A DNA stretch of 18,162 nucleotides, from contig FN649733.1 of NCBI GenBank assembly GCA_000310025.1, forward strand, positions 970,705 through 988,866, read 5' to 3'. Of the stretch, positions 7,167 through 16,583 are shown piece by piece (the first letter of the stretch is position 1; the number at the start of each line of letters is the position of its first letter). The notes below the pieces were generated by a model. The model was not told the origin of the DNA. It made no database searches and saw only the letters and a program-made list of their open reading frames with translations. Origin of the DNA: Ectocarpus siliculosus. Lineage: Eukaryota; Sar; Phaeophyceae; Ectocarpales; Ectocarpaceae. Position numbers and translations under genes: made by a program.

Positions 7167-10100
7167 GTAAAACGGTGCGTTGGGTTGGGGTTGCGTGGAA
7201 GTCTTGCGACGTATGTACAGCACCTGGTTCGTCGAACGGATGAATGGACCACCTCCAAATTATTGTACACGTGGTGCGGCTTCACCCTCTCTATGTGTGT
7301 GACAATCTCCTCTCGAGACCAGGTAATTCGAGAAGCCTGGGCTGCAGCCACTACCAACCCCGACACAACAAACGGTAGAGGCGCGTCTTCTTCTTCCGCC
7401 TCTTGGAGCATCAGGCGCAGCGTCGTGGAGTACAGCGACGGGGACACGGCCCTCCAAGGCCTCTACGCAAGACCCGAAGGCGAGGGCCTTCCCGACCGGC
7501 TTCCTGGCGTCATCCTCGCGCACACCGCGGTGGGCCTGCAGGAAGGTAAGTTTCGGCTGGCTGTGGATATCATGCAATGCGATGCAAGCAAATGCGTGCG
7601 CTTGCGCTGCATTCGAATCGCGCATCATCAGATGTGGCCTCTCTGTGTAGTCTACATGAGCGAGGACCACTCGCGCTGGCTACCTATCGGAGTTTGGGCT
7701 GCCGTTCGAATTCCTGTGGCGCTTTCCAAGCTCTTCCTACACCGGAAGTCGCCTAGCCTCGTTACTTCTATCCTGGTCCATTTCGTGGGTTCTATTACTA
7801 GATAAGGCGGGGTAATGAACCGCGGGGTAGCGACTCAATACCTTGCAGTAGTCTTGTCTGCGATGCTGATGGTGCACGAACCCCGACACACAGCAGCGTG
7901 AATCCTTTGTGGAGGGCAGGCGTGCGATGGAAGCAACGATGGTTGTATGTGCAGCCCCCATTCAAAATTAAATTTTGCAGTCTACGTGCGGTTGTTTCTT
8001 TTCCGTTGATGCACATGCATACACCCACGAAGAAACAAAATGTGAAGTCTTCCCGCTGTGCGGACGCAAAGACGCACATCCCACATCTGGGCATCTGGCA
8101 TTTGGCAGAGGCACGCATGCGGCATATACCTGGCGGCGACAGTATCATACATCACATCGTCGAGGAGCACGACCAGCAGCGTAGACACAGGCTTACAACT
8201 TGCCCGGCACATTTGTTTCAAGCATTTCGAGTTTCCCGCCAAGTGAAAGCAAACAGTCTACATACATATTGTATGTTACATCACGGGAGGTACCCAGCTT
8301 GAACAAACAACAACAAAGCCGTTGATGACCATGACTTTGATGCGAGAGACCACCCAAGCAGCAGCAACAACAGCAGGCAGGGTACGGCTTTTGCGAAGAC
8401 AATCAGTAGCGCGGCGCAAGTACGCAACCGGAACCGATCCCGCAAGGAACCGTCCTGATAACGCACAGCAGCAGCAGTAGTAGACCCTCACGCCCTCGAC
8501 GTCGACGGTTTATCTTCATGGTGTGTAGGTGTGATCTGGACTTGGGAATGTGTGTTTTGTTGTGTGTTCGTTTGTGATCATCGGTCTGCTGTTGTTTTAG
8601 AGCAGTCGGTTGGACCCACTCAACATCAATAAACACCCGCCAGGTTATACATGGCGCATGACTATACCCACGGCGCACAGGTCGTATAGGCCCGGCCCCT
8701 CCTGGTTTCCATAGCTGGTCTCGATCAGCGTCTCAGCGGTGATGCGTTTGTTGTTGGTGTTGTTGTCTCTGTCTGTCTCGGTGTGTTCTTCTCCTGGTTT
8801 CAATCGCGCGTACGCGCGATCTCCGCTTTTGTGCACGCCTTTTCGCGTAGAAACCCCGGGGTTGGGGAGCAAGATCTCCTACAAATTTAGGGCACAAACG
8901 CTTGTGTAGCACGGCCATCTGCTATCGGAGCACGACCAAACCGGTGTGACGCAGAGGGCGCTATGTTTCTTCTTCCTCAGAAGCGAACAGATTGTCAATC
9001 GGTGCCCTATGAATCTCGTTCCCGTTCCAAAGGTGGGTTATTTCGGCTTCCCGGAAATCAAGTTTTGGGGGCCCTGTATCGCGCGGCGCAACTTTGGCCG
9101 ATATATAGAGCCTTTTTTTCCCTCCTGGAGACGAAGGGAAGAAAATTCGCGCTTTGCGCTCCGCGGCTCATTATTAGCGAAGCTACGAGCGTTGTTGCAT
9201 GCCACACACTTTCCTCCTGAAAAGAGCCGGTGGCGTCCTCGACCGCGTGCCCTTACCCTGAACCAAAAAGCAGACATGATTCTGTGGAAGCTGGATCAGA
9301 TTGCCCTTCTCGGCTACGCGGCGTTCGCTCTCGACATGTTCGGCACGGGGCGCGCCCTGTGGAACCGCGCCGAGTCCCTTGCGGCGAGAAGGCCAATCAC
9401 CGAGGACCGATCCCTCATGCAGGTGTACGAATCACTCTCTGGATTGGGTAGTCTGGTCGGCTTTTGCCTGATGGGGCTCACTTGAGAAAAACCATTTTGA
9501 TAGATCGAGAACTTACAGCACGTGCCTTCTTAACAGTACGGGCAGGTGGGGCTCTTTGGTTGTCCACGTATCCCGCATACTTTCCCTGTCGCGTACATGC
9601 CGAATACCGCAGGCACGTGCGACGGCGGCCGTCCGAACCCTCAGCCAGATGGAAGGGGTTGATCAAGAGAGGCTCGCGGCGGTGGGGTAAGGAAGGTGGA
9701 TCTGCAAGCGTTGTACAATGTTGTTACTTCTAGGGCAGTGTTAGCAATATCCTTGAGCCATTTCGCGAGTGTGTAAGAGACCGCTTTTGATTTCACGGTT
9801 ACAGGTATAGAGTTGAGTTGTGGCCCAGGTGCATCGCTGCGTTTCACGCCGCGGCAAATAGCGGGCTTCTGGTGCTGAGTTTCATCCCGCAGAGGCCGTC
9901 TCTCACCAGGTCACTCTTCAAATGAAAGAGATTTGTCCAAGACTGCCTTTAACATTTTACGCCTAACAGGCGTGCTTATAACTGATTAACGCGACAGATA
10001 CTGCTTCGGGGGCATGACCGTCTTGGATCTCGCGAGGATGGTACGCACTGACGGTGATGATGCCGGCGCAAACACGCCTCCGCGGCTTAAAGCGGTGGCG

Positions 10101-10961
10101 TCCCTGCACGGGATCCTAGCGCCGATTTCGCCGGGGACAGGGGGCGAGGACGGTGCGGATCTGGCAGCGGATGACGCCGCGCTTGCTGTGCCAAGGGTGC
10201 TGGTGTTGCACGCAACGGCGGACCCGTTTGTGCCGCCAGAGCAGGTACATGTGATTTTGGTGACAAGTTTCGGCGGCTCTCTCATAGCGGGAGGGGGGGG
10301 TGTCAAACACAGCTGACCCTGCTCTACATTGCCCAGATGAGTTTGGTGAACATGAGTTGCGCCTACCCTAGCGCGTAAGGGTTCCTGGAACAGGACGCCC
10401 TTGTGTTTCCCCCCTTGCCCATGATCCAGCGGCCCGACCGTCACATCGGCGCGGGAGGCAGCTCGAAGCCTTCCTGGTCGCCCACGACCTGCTGGCTTGT
10501 TCGGACGTGTCGCTGAACTTCGATGGATGTCATCGAGGACTACAGTGTTTGAGGGGGGCGTCGCCCGGCTAACGGCTACGTACAGCTAGTGCACGTCTCA
10601 CAGAAAACCGTGGGGATAGTGCTATGTTGTTTCGGCAACGGATCGCCCCGTAGTATGTGGGTAGTACAAGACTTGTGGTACGGCCTCAGCAGCCGAACTA
10701 TTCTAGCCCCTTCACACCTCTCCTTACCGTATCTCGTTCCACCTGACTCTCGTCCTCGAGGTGCGAGCGATGGAAGAGGAGTTCTCGCGGCGAGGGGCGA
10801 GGCTCGAGGTCGTCCGGTACGGCGGGGGTGCCATGCATGCCTTCACGAGACCCGAGAAGACGAGTCAGGCCGACAGGGACGCGGGCCTGTCGTACTGCGA
10901 GCACGCCGAAGAGGACTCGTGGCGCAGAGTCGTGGAGCTACTGCGGGAGGAGTTTGCGTGA
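6954..10961 (+). CDS. Dienelactone hydrolase family protein, probably plastid-targeted
   Basis: Alpha/beta hydrolase of the carboxymethylenebutenolidase (DLH) family, which opens lactone or ester substrates; the true substrate here is unknown. Exons: 6954-7166 and 7323-7545 (the 156-base intron between them is in frame and its use is unsure), 9274-9422, 9613-9686, 9998-10244 and 10761-10961. In the 368-residue spliced model the nucleophile is Cys222 in GYCFGG, the acid Asp295 in HATADPFVP and the base His328 in GGGAMHAF, the classic DLH triad. Split codons at phases 1, 0, 2 and 0 all restore family residues. Residues 1-14 form a hydrophobic signal segment ending SA before Phe15, followed by a basic stretch, as in stramenopile plastid precursors. 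The start is the least certain point; Met at 7089 is an alternative. Confidence 0.87.
7323..7545 (+). CDS. DLH gene, exon 1b (residues 72-145)
   Basis: The catalytic domain begins here: VVEYSDGDTALQGLYARPEG is the first strand pair, and PGVILAHTAVGLQE is the strand and turn of the family's (V/I)xxHxxxGL motif. The donor AAG|GTAAGT is near-consensus and splits a codon after one base. The upstream acceptor GACCAG| at 7322 is plausible, but the frame is also open through the putative intron. Confidence 0.83.
7546..9273 (+). other. DLH gene, long intron 2
   Basis: GT-AG intron of 1728 bases, the longest in the window. It contains AGC-rich simple sequence (8358-8378, 8466-8481), an 18-base perfect palindrome at 8803-8820, and a TATA-like ATATATAGAG at 9101-9110. 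The frame that continues into exon 2 is open from about 8946, so an alternative internal first exon cannot be excluded. No other gene is visible. Confidence 0.7.
8803..8820. repeat. 18-base perfect palindrome
   Basis: The sequence ATCGCGCGTACGCGCGAT equals its own reverse complement. It lies in the long DLH intron. It could be a protein-binding site or chance in a GC-rich stretch. Confidence 0.9.
9274..9422 (+). CDS. DLH gene, exon 2 (residues 146-195)
   Basis: The acceptor is AAAGCAG|ACATG; the two first bases complete the codon begun in exon 1b to give Asp. It encodes MILWKLDQIALLGYAAFALD then MFGTGR, the helix and strand of DLH proteins in which 'LGYxAxAxDMFGxG' is characteristic. The donor is ATGCAG|GTGTAC, phase 0. 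Confidence 0.87.
9613..9686 (+). CDS. DLH gene, exon 3 (residues 196-219 plus two bases)
   Basis: This 74-base exon, bounded by ACCGCAG| and GTGGG|GTAAGG, encodes ARATAAVRTLSQMEGVDQER then LAAVG. It corresponds to the helix that leads to the nucleophile elbow in DLHs. The GG at its end joins A of exon 4 to restore Gly before YCFGG. Confidence 0.86.
9998..10244 (+). CDS. DLH gene, exon 4 (residues 220-302): nucleophile and acid
   Basis: It begins with the nucleophile elbow GYCFGGMTVLDLAR (Cys222). KAVASLHGIL is the next core strand, and RVLVLHATADPFVPPEQ carries the acid Asp295. Between them is a Gly/Asp/Ala-rich insertion that widens the Cys-to-Asp spacing to 73 residues, against 48 in the Pseudomonas enzyme. 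The donor is GAGCAG|GTACAT, phase 0. Confidence 0.9.
10761..10961 (+). CDS. DLH gene, exon 5 (residues 303-368): catalytic histidine and stop
   Basis: The acceptor is CCTCGAG|GTGCGA. It encodes VRAMEEEFSRRGARLEV, then YGGGAMHAFTRPE with the catalytic His328, and ends RVVELLREEFA-stop. The ending agrees with the usual C-terminal helix of DLH proteins. Confidence 0.9.
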   Translation: MRAMEEEFSRRGARLEVVRYGGGAMHAFTRPEKTSQADRDAGLSYCEHAEEDSWRRVVELLREEFA

Positions 10962-11482
10962 AACCAGATTGTTATGGTATCACCACTGGGGTATATACTT
11001 GTCGACCTCGTTTTTTATTGCGTTTTGACGAGGCGACTTGCCATGGAAATCATCACACCGCCGACGTTGTTTTTCTCTAGACGCGTTTTGTTGGCCCACG
11101 ACGGTCTGCAGAGAGAGAAAGAGAGAGAATACTCGGGCGCACTCGCTGTCTTTCCTTTCAGAATCATGTCACAGCGTGGCTAGAGAGGAGAGCCTAGGTA
11201 TGACAATGTCCACCCTCGAGGGCGCCGTGTCTTCTTGAGCATCTGGCGTTGCCAAAAATTTGAAGCTTTCGTGAGGTCATTGTCCCGCGTAAGACCTCAC
11301 AACAAACCGGCAACGCAAGCCTCCGATAAGCATGGCGTGCTAATTTAGCGGTGGGAACTTTGCCGATACATACAATACTATATATGCATTTTTCTTGCCT
11401 ATTTAGTTTTCAAAAATGTTTGCCCGGTCGGCCCCCGAGACTGAGCCAAGGAGTTTCGAGACCAAGAACTCATACGTCCGAG
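10962..11482. other. Convergent 3' region between DLH and WD40 genes
   Basis: It should hold both 3' untranslated regions. It contains a GA-rich stretch near 11111-11128, a nested inverted repeat at 11246-11316 and an AT-rich TATATATGCAT patch near 11382-11390. No exon is visible. Confidence 0.55.
11246..11316. repeat. Nested inverted repeats
   Basis: An outer pair GCGTTGCC (11246-11253) / GGCAACGC (11309-11316) encloses an inner pair GTGAGGTC (11271-11278) / GACCTCAC (11293-11300). Both pairs are perfect 8-base complements, with a 14-base central loop. It could form a two-stem hairpin in either transcript. Confidence 0.8.
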
Positions 11483-11807
11483 TCAACGCGCCGGCATGCA
11501 CAACTGCAGCGGGAACCTGGCGATGAGCGCCTCTGACGTGCCGAAAACCAACGCCTGTTCGTCGATGAGGACGGCCCCCACGGCTCCAGCGGTACCCCTC
11601 ACTCCACCTACGAGCTCCCACCTCTGCTGCTGCTGCTGCTGCTGATGCCTGGACTCCCCGCTGCCGAGGTTGCCTCTCTCCGCTTCTTCGTTGCCGTGCT
11701 CAGCGTTGTTGGTTGTGGTTGGTGCCCACAGCTTAACCGTGGCATCCCCGCCGCCGGTCGCAAAGGCACCGGAGAGAGATGAGCCGTACACCGCCCAAAC
11801 CCCGTGC
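11483..11807 (-). CDS. WD40 gene, last exon with blades 6 and 7
   Basis: The acceptor is AATCAG|GCACGG; its first base completes Arg to give LEGHRHGVWAVYG. Blade 6 is GAFATGGGDATVKLWAP followed by a long insertion with HQQQQQQQR. Blade 7 is AVGAVLIDEQALVFGTSEAL, then IARFPL without a WD. The stop follows CMPAR. A splice inside IAR is possible but not needed. Confidence 0.83.
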
Positions 11808-14800
11808 CTGATTATTGTGGGCCCGGGTGCGATCAATCAGAGAAGCTTGGGTCAGAAACGCGGGTTTTCTTGTAGGTGAGCAAAAGATCACGAAGGCTGT
11901 CGGTTTCTGTTCTCTGCACATGTACCGTGCCCAGGAACGATGATGATTGTAACAACGTTCGCCTTGGATTGGACGAGAGCTTGCCCTTGCGGAGCGGGTC
12001 AGCCAGGCGTGCGCAAACGACGGCGAGGACAGACTTTTGGTGACTGATACCTCATGTTCACATCTAGAATTTTCTCTGTTTCGCTCGTAGGAAGCTGGGT
12101 TCCGGTCACCAATCGCTTCCGTTCGATCTGTACTGTTTTGGGGTCTTGCGTCGACGACCGAATTGCTACTCGATGACAAACAAACAGTGCAAGAGTATAG
12201 CGTGCTCCGTCCCGGCTTTGTAGGGATGCGAGGTCAATGGTCTAACGACTACAGTACGGCATGCACGCTATGAGTACCCCCCCCCCATCCCACATACGAG
12301 ACAAGTGTACAGAGTTTAACCCACTTACGATACCGACTCCTCATGTAGAACGAGAGCCCACACACCCACCTGTGTCCTTCAAGCACCGCACGACACGTCC
12401 ACTCTCTCTGACCCTTGTCACCAACACCTTGCTGTCCCCAAACTCTGGCAGTGCCGTCGCCAGACCCGCTAACAATAAGGGCCTCCTCCGCCGCTCTCTT
12501 GGCATGATCGTGGCCTCCTTGTGGCCAAGAAACGGTGCAAATCGCCCCGACGGTGCCGCCATGGCCACCAAGAACGGCTTTGGAGGTTAGGGTGTCCGGG
12601 TCCCACACTCTGTTGGGCATGTTCGATTAACGGAACCAAGGGAAAAGCGTAATAAGCTGGCGCTCACATTTCGCATGCACGTATGCAAAGCATCGAAGGG
12701 TAAGCCGGGGAGATACTTAGTTTGGAACACATTCAGAGTTTTTTCCCGAGGGAGACGCAGTACATCGTCACGACCAAGTGGAAAGGAGGACGCGGACTAT
12801 TATTTTGCCCCACATGCCGATTGTTGAGGACGTTGCTTGCTCGGAGTAGACAAGTCCCTTGCGACTTTGTGCCGTGTACACACCGATTAAAAAACAGTTT
12901 CCGACATGTTGAGAATGCTTAGGGTGCAGGTTCTTTCTCTTGCCTGATAAACGTGTCGTGTGACCCCGAAACCAAGAGATTTTCGCCCTCAAGCGATGCC
13001 AGGGCGGACACAGCTAGCAAATGGCCCTCGAGGGTGCCGTGCCTCCTCATGCGCTTAAGCTCCACGATCTCAATCCCCGGATTCGATGTCGCCACAGCAA
13101 GGAAGTCTCCCACCATCACCACATCCCGCACAGCCGAACGCTGGACCGTGAAGAAGGCGTGCACCGGCATGTGTGTAAAAAGACGTTCGTGTGAATCGAG
13201 GTTGGGTTTGTTCTTGAATCTGGGCTGTTGATTGTCGGCATATCGTGGGGAGTGTTGCAGGGGGGGGGGGTCACGAGCCATGTGTCATAATGCACAAGCA
13301 AACAAGTCCAGTTACATTACGCAACGAACGCCGCTGTTGCAGACAACGCGGCTCGGCCCCTTTTCTGGGCAGTCTTACCAGATCGAGAACGCTAAGGGAC
13401 TGAGCGGTCTCAATGTCCCAGAACCGGACCGTGCCATCTGCACTACCCGTGATCAGGGTGCGACCCGTGACCTGCATCCCCCACACAGCTCCGTGGTGAC
13501 CCTTGTAGGTAGCAAGGCATTGTTGAGAGCAGGTATCCCAGGCCTAGAAACCATTGTCGACGGACAGTGTGCATAACCACCGCACGATCGTAAGGGCAAG
13601 TTTTTGGCGGAACGCGGCACGTGGCGCGGGGTCATTAAAGGAGAGGGTCACACTGCTCCTTTGTAACCTGATAACCAGATACACAGCAAAAAAATAATAA
13701 TAAGGCGCACGATATAATAGGTAAGGCGAACGACGAATAGATGCTACAAACGAAGGCCAAGAGGATTGATTTACCTTCGCGGTGCCATCAGCTGACGCTG
13801 AAAACAAGATATCTTCGCATCGGGCTAGAGCCAACACCTGCTCGCTGTGCCCAATGAACACGGCGGAAGACCGAAGCTTCGGGTCTCCTTCTCCCCTTCT
13901 GCTGTCCGCCGGCGGCATCCTTCCGCCTCTCTCTTGCCGGCGCGGCCTTCTTCGCGCCTGCATGTCCCGCACGCGTCCTCTCATTGCGGCAACTGTTTTA
14001 AGAGGAGCCCCTTCTTGTTCCACCGTCTCTCTTCCGACGTATGGCCGTTGACCTCCCATCTCCCGAGGCGACCGGTGGTCGTTGCTGCGTAGACGAGCAG
14101 GAGAAGCGTCCGACTTCGATCCAAAGCCCGACCATCTATCTGTGGGTGAAAACGAAGCGCGTTCTCCTCCACGTTGCCTGGATGAAGCATCGGGGGCGCT
14201 GCCAATCCCTGTTGTGGTATCCCGCCGTTGTTGTTCCGGTGGACTATGTTTCGCTTTGGAAAAATGGACGCCTCTCCATCTTCCCGCAGTGGCTGGCTCG
14301 ACCTCGCCGGGTCTCTCTGACCGTCGAGCTACGGTGGTTTCTTTCGTTGACGACGAGTACGACGGATCCCAACCGCCTACAGAGAACACGGCTGTTCCCG
14401 GCCGACGCCCCGAGTTCTCGCCGCCACTGACGCCGCCGCCGCTGGCTCCGTGGTGAGGTCCTTGGCTGTACACTTGACGGCTTCTTGACGGGTCATTTGC
14501 ACTGCTGCTGTGGGCTCTCTCAGTGAACAAGTGCCGAAACGAGGGGTGGACGACGTATGCGCTATCGTCGGCACCGCTTTCGCCGTTATCGCGTGAAGAA
14601 GGGCGGCGACTCGCAGGGTACCAAGGCCGCTTGCTGGGGGAATTGCTTCGGGGAGTACCCGGTGCGGAAAGAGAGTTCCACGAGGGCGATCCCCCTCCGG
14701 GAGCGACGCTGGTACTCGTTGGGCTCGTCAGCGAAGGTGGTCGCACCCCGGTACTACTGCTGTTTCTGTCGATGTCGAACTTTCGTTGAGGTTGCGGGTC

Positions 14801-14953
14801 TATTCGCCGAAGCAGTCCCCTTCGCTTGTACGGGTTGGGCGAAGTTGAGCAATCTGACGAATTGTTCGCAGCAGCGACGACGGTGGAGTGCGACTGCCCG
14901 CGGCCGAGAGCGGCGCTCCAAGATCCGTTGCCCCGGATCGCCGTCGTCAGCAT
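11483..14953 (-). CDS. WD40-repeat protein with long low-complexity N-terminus
   Basis: Predicted scaffold or adaptor protein; partners are unknown. Exons on the minus strand: 14953-13775, 13543-13379, 13140-12944, 12609-12370 and 11807-11483, giving 701 residues from the first Met. Residues 1 to about 360 are rich in Ser, Arg, Pro and Gly and probably disordered. Seven WD repeats follow, enough for one closed propeller: GSADGTVRFWD, SGSHDTFIRVWD, SGSGDGTARVW and TGGGDATVKLW are the clearest blades, and the repeat at residues 449-488 is degenerate. The intron at 12943-12610 has a GC donor. Seven Gln from a CAG run interrupt the sixth repeat. The frame stays open upstream to 15139 without another Met, so further 5' exons are likely. 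I see no kinase, RING or F-box motif. Confidence 0.85.
11808..12369 (-). other. WD40 gene, intron 4
   Basis: GT-AG intron of 562 bases. It contains a copy of the dispersed poly-C-ended element at 12200-12287. No exon is recognised within it. Confidence 0.75.
12200..12287 (+). repeat. Dispersed poly-C-ended element, copy 2
   Basis: Nearly identical to 18051-18137: the first 43 bases match exactly (12200-12242 against 18051-18093). After that there is a 4-base insertion (AGTA) and small differences before ATGAGTA and a C run. It lies within WD40 intron 4. Confidence 0.88.
12370..12609 (-). CDS. WD40 gene, exon with blades 4 end and 5
   Basis: The acceptor is CCCAACAG|A and the donor CACAG|GTGGGT. 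It completes blade 4 (VWDPDTLTSKAVLGGH) and holds blade 5 (VGAICTVSW ... ALIVSGSGDGTARVW), with a charged His/Lys/Arg insertion inside the blade. It ends LEGH plus two bases of an Arg codon. Confidence 0.88.
12610..12943 (-). other. WD40 gene, GC-AG intron 3
   Basis: The intron has 334 bases, starts GCAAGA and ends CCCAACAG. A GT donor would not restore the frame or the FIRVWD motif at this point. GC donors are a known minor class, usually with AG before GC, as here. Confidence 0.8.
12944..13140 (-). CDS. WD40 gene, exon with blades 3 and 4
   Basis: The acceptor is CACGGTCCAG|CGT. Blade 3 (VRDVVMVGDFLAVATSNPG, then IEIVEL) lacks its WD dipeptide. Blade 4 (LEGHLLAVSALASLEGENLL, then VSGSHDTFIR) is cut by the splice site. 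The exon ends ATCAG|GCAAGA, a GC donor; the two last bases AG need A from the next exon to make Arg in FIRVWD. Confidence 0.87.
13379..13543 (-). CDS. WD40 gene, exon with blades 1 end and 2
   Basis: The acceptor is TTTCTAG|GCC and the donor CTG|GTAAGA, both phase 0. It completes blade 1 (AWDTCSQQCLATYKGH) and encodes blade 2 (GAVWGMQVTGRTLITGSADG then TVRFWDIETA). The GH and WD dipeptides sit at the expected spacing. Confidence 0.9.
13775..14953 (-). CDS. WD40 gene, large N-terminal exon
   Basis: 393 codons from the first Met. Most is low-complexity Ser/Arg/Pro/Gly sequence; the end holds the first WD repeat (VFIGHSEQVLALARCEDILF, then SASADGTAK). The donor is GCGAAG|GTAAAT; the open frame beyond it is intron. 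Coding-like sequence continues upstream to 15139, with acceptor-like CGCACAG| at 15075 and CAATAG| at 15140, so the exon may start there. Confidence 0.78.
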
Positions 14954-15139
14954 TTTTTCCAGAACGTCCTGGTCGTTTCTCTGTCGGACCCAGATACTTT
15001 TATTTCCGGTCGGCCCTGTCGCGCTACGAATTTCTAAGTTAGGCTCACTGGTGGTGGCACCGTTGTGCAGGCACCTGTGCGAGAAGTTGCCTGGTTTACG
15101 TACGGTAGTGCGGAGCTTTTCTCGCGCAGCGGAAACCGG

Positions 15140-16583
15140 CTATTGCAGCAGTGCTATGTTGTAGGTCTCCGCCGTACAGCGTAGGTTGAAGGGGAGGTAT
15201 GTACCTGCAAATGGCAAGCAAAAGGTGTACCGTTGAAAACGTTTGTCTCTGGTCCGACGGTACGTTGTGGGGTCATGATATACTGTAAGTATATTATTGC
15301 GAGATCTCGGGAACTGCTGTGCCAATTCTGTTGTGGTGATGTACATTGCATAGCCTACTGAGTTTACATGTATAACCACAAGTAAATCAAAGGTCTTCGT
15401 GTTCACCCGCTTCCTTTCTGGCCGACAACTTTTGTGTCAACTAGGCTGTTCACAAGTTGATACAGTATACGCAGAAACGATTCAGGATTCATAATGCATA
15501 GAGATGAAAGACCAAAGCCCTTGAGAGCAACGCACATCAATAGTTTTGGTACGCGTGCAATCTGTATCCTCTAGACTACAAGTTACAGAGCACATATCAT
15601 AGATACGGCAGGAGTTCACCCGCGTACGGGAGGAGCTTACTGGCGAACTCACCGCGGAGCGAAAGGACCGCCTGCTGTGCATATGAACAGAAGTGAACTC
15701 GGAGCTCGATTGATACGCCCAGAAGATCGCTGATCCCGCGTTGTGCTGCACGATACTACCGGTGGCCACGGTGCCTCGAATGTAAGATACGCCAGCAGTG
15801 AAGGAGATGTGCCTCACAGGATCGCACGGTTTAATTGCCCCGCGTTTCCGACCGCGAACCCCCCCCCCCCCCCCCCGTCGTCGTCGGTCGTACCGCACCA
15901 CTGCGCTGATCGGCAACACATCATCAAGCACTCGTCTCGTGCACCTCCCCCCGCTCGGTACACGTCGACTCAGAAACAGGTGCGGTAACTCAAGGAGGGA
16001 TTGCGAAATCAGAAGAGGATATGGAAGCTGGTTTCTTTGCTATAAAAACTCTCCGTTGGCGTGATCTAACTTGCGACACGACATACGTCAGACCGATCGC
16101 AACGTCATGTTCATGTGTGCGTCCGCCTCTCCGCATTCGTTTGTTCTGTGTGTGTACAACGGAAAAAGCAACCGCGTATTGTAAGGAAGAAACCCTCGCT
16201 TCACAGTAGTGGAGCCTGGTCTCTCACGTACGTGAACTCTTCTTTGTCGATGCCGTGCCGCCGTGATTAGCTGTGACCGCTGTGCTGCTTTCTGTCGAAC
16301 CAGCCGCACAGGACTGTTAGTTTTCAGTCTCGTACGAACTACTGTACACACATCCTCTTCCAACACAAACAAAACCACCGTCGTAGTATGTCCACGGCGA
16401 AAGCGCTGACTAGCTTCGTAGCATCATCCAGTATCCATCAGCGCGCCTCCTTTCAAAATTGCCCCGTGCCGTCTTTTCGTCCCGCCTCCCAACTCCAAAA
16501 TCGTCGTGTCACTGCTGTACCCACGAGTCACTAATCCCCCCGCGTTCTGCGTCAACCTCTCCCGCCAAGCAGACACAAACACC
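15140..16583. other. Divergent region between WD40 gene and plastid membrane protein
   Basis: Expected to contain 5' parts of the WD40 gene (minus) and the promoter of the plastid protein gene (plus). It holds an 18-base C run at 15859-15876 followed by GTCGTCGTCGG. A 149-codon minus-strand frame at 15482-15931 resembles nothing I know and may be non-coding. No RNA gene is visible. Confidence 0.45.

Noticed and set aside
6842-7447. 201-codon minus-strand open frame opposite the DLH start
   Set aside because: It overlaps the DLH catalytic exon and the divergent promoter, shows no family similarity and is best explained as the reverse shadow of a GC-rich coding exon.
9038-9277. Possible transposon protein fragment in the DLH intron
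   Set aside because: The frames are open on both strands, but no reverse transcriptase, integrase or transposase motif could be seen.
13544-13774. C-terminal 76 codons of the 469-codon open frame of the WD40 gene
   Set aside because: The WD repeat breaks at 13775, a good GT donor is present there, and the next exon completes the repeat; the tail is intron.
15482-15931. 149-codon minus-strand frame as a gene or WD40 upstream exon
   Set aside because: Part of it is a translated C/G run and the rest matches nothing; no splice phase links it clearly to the WD40 exon.
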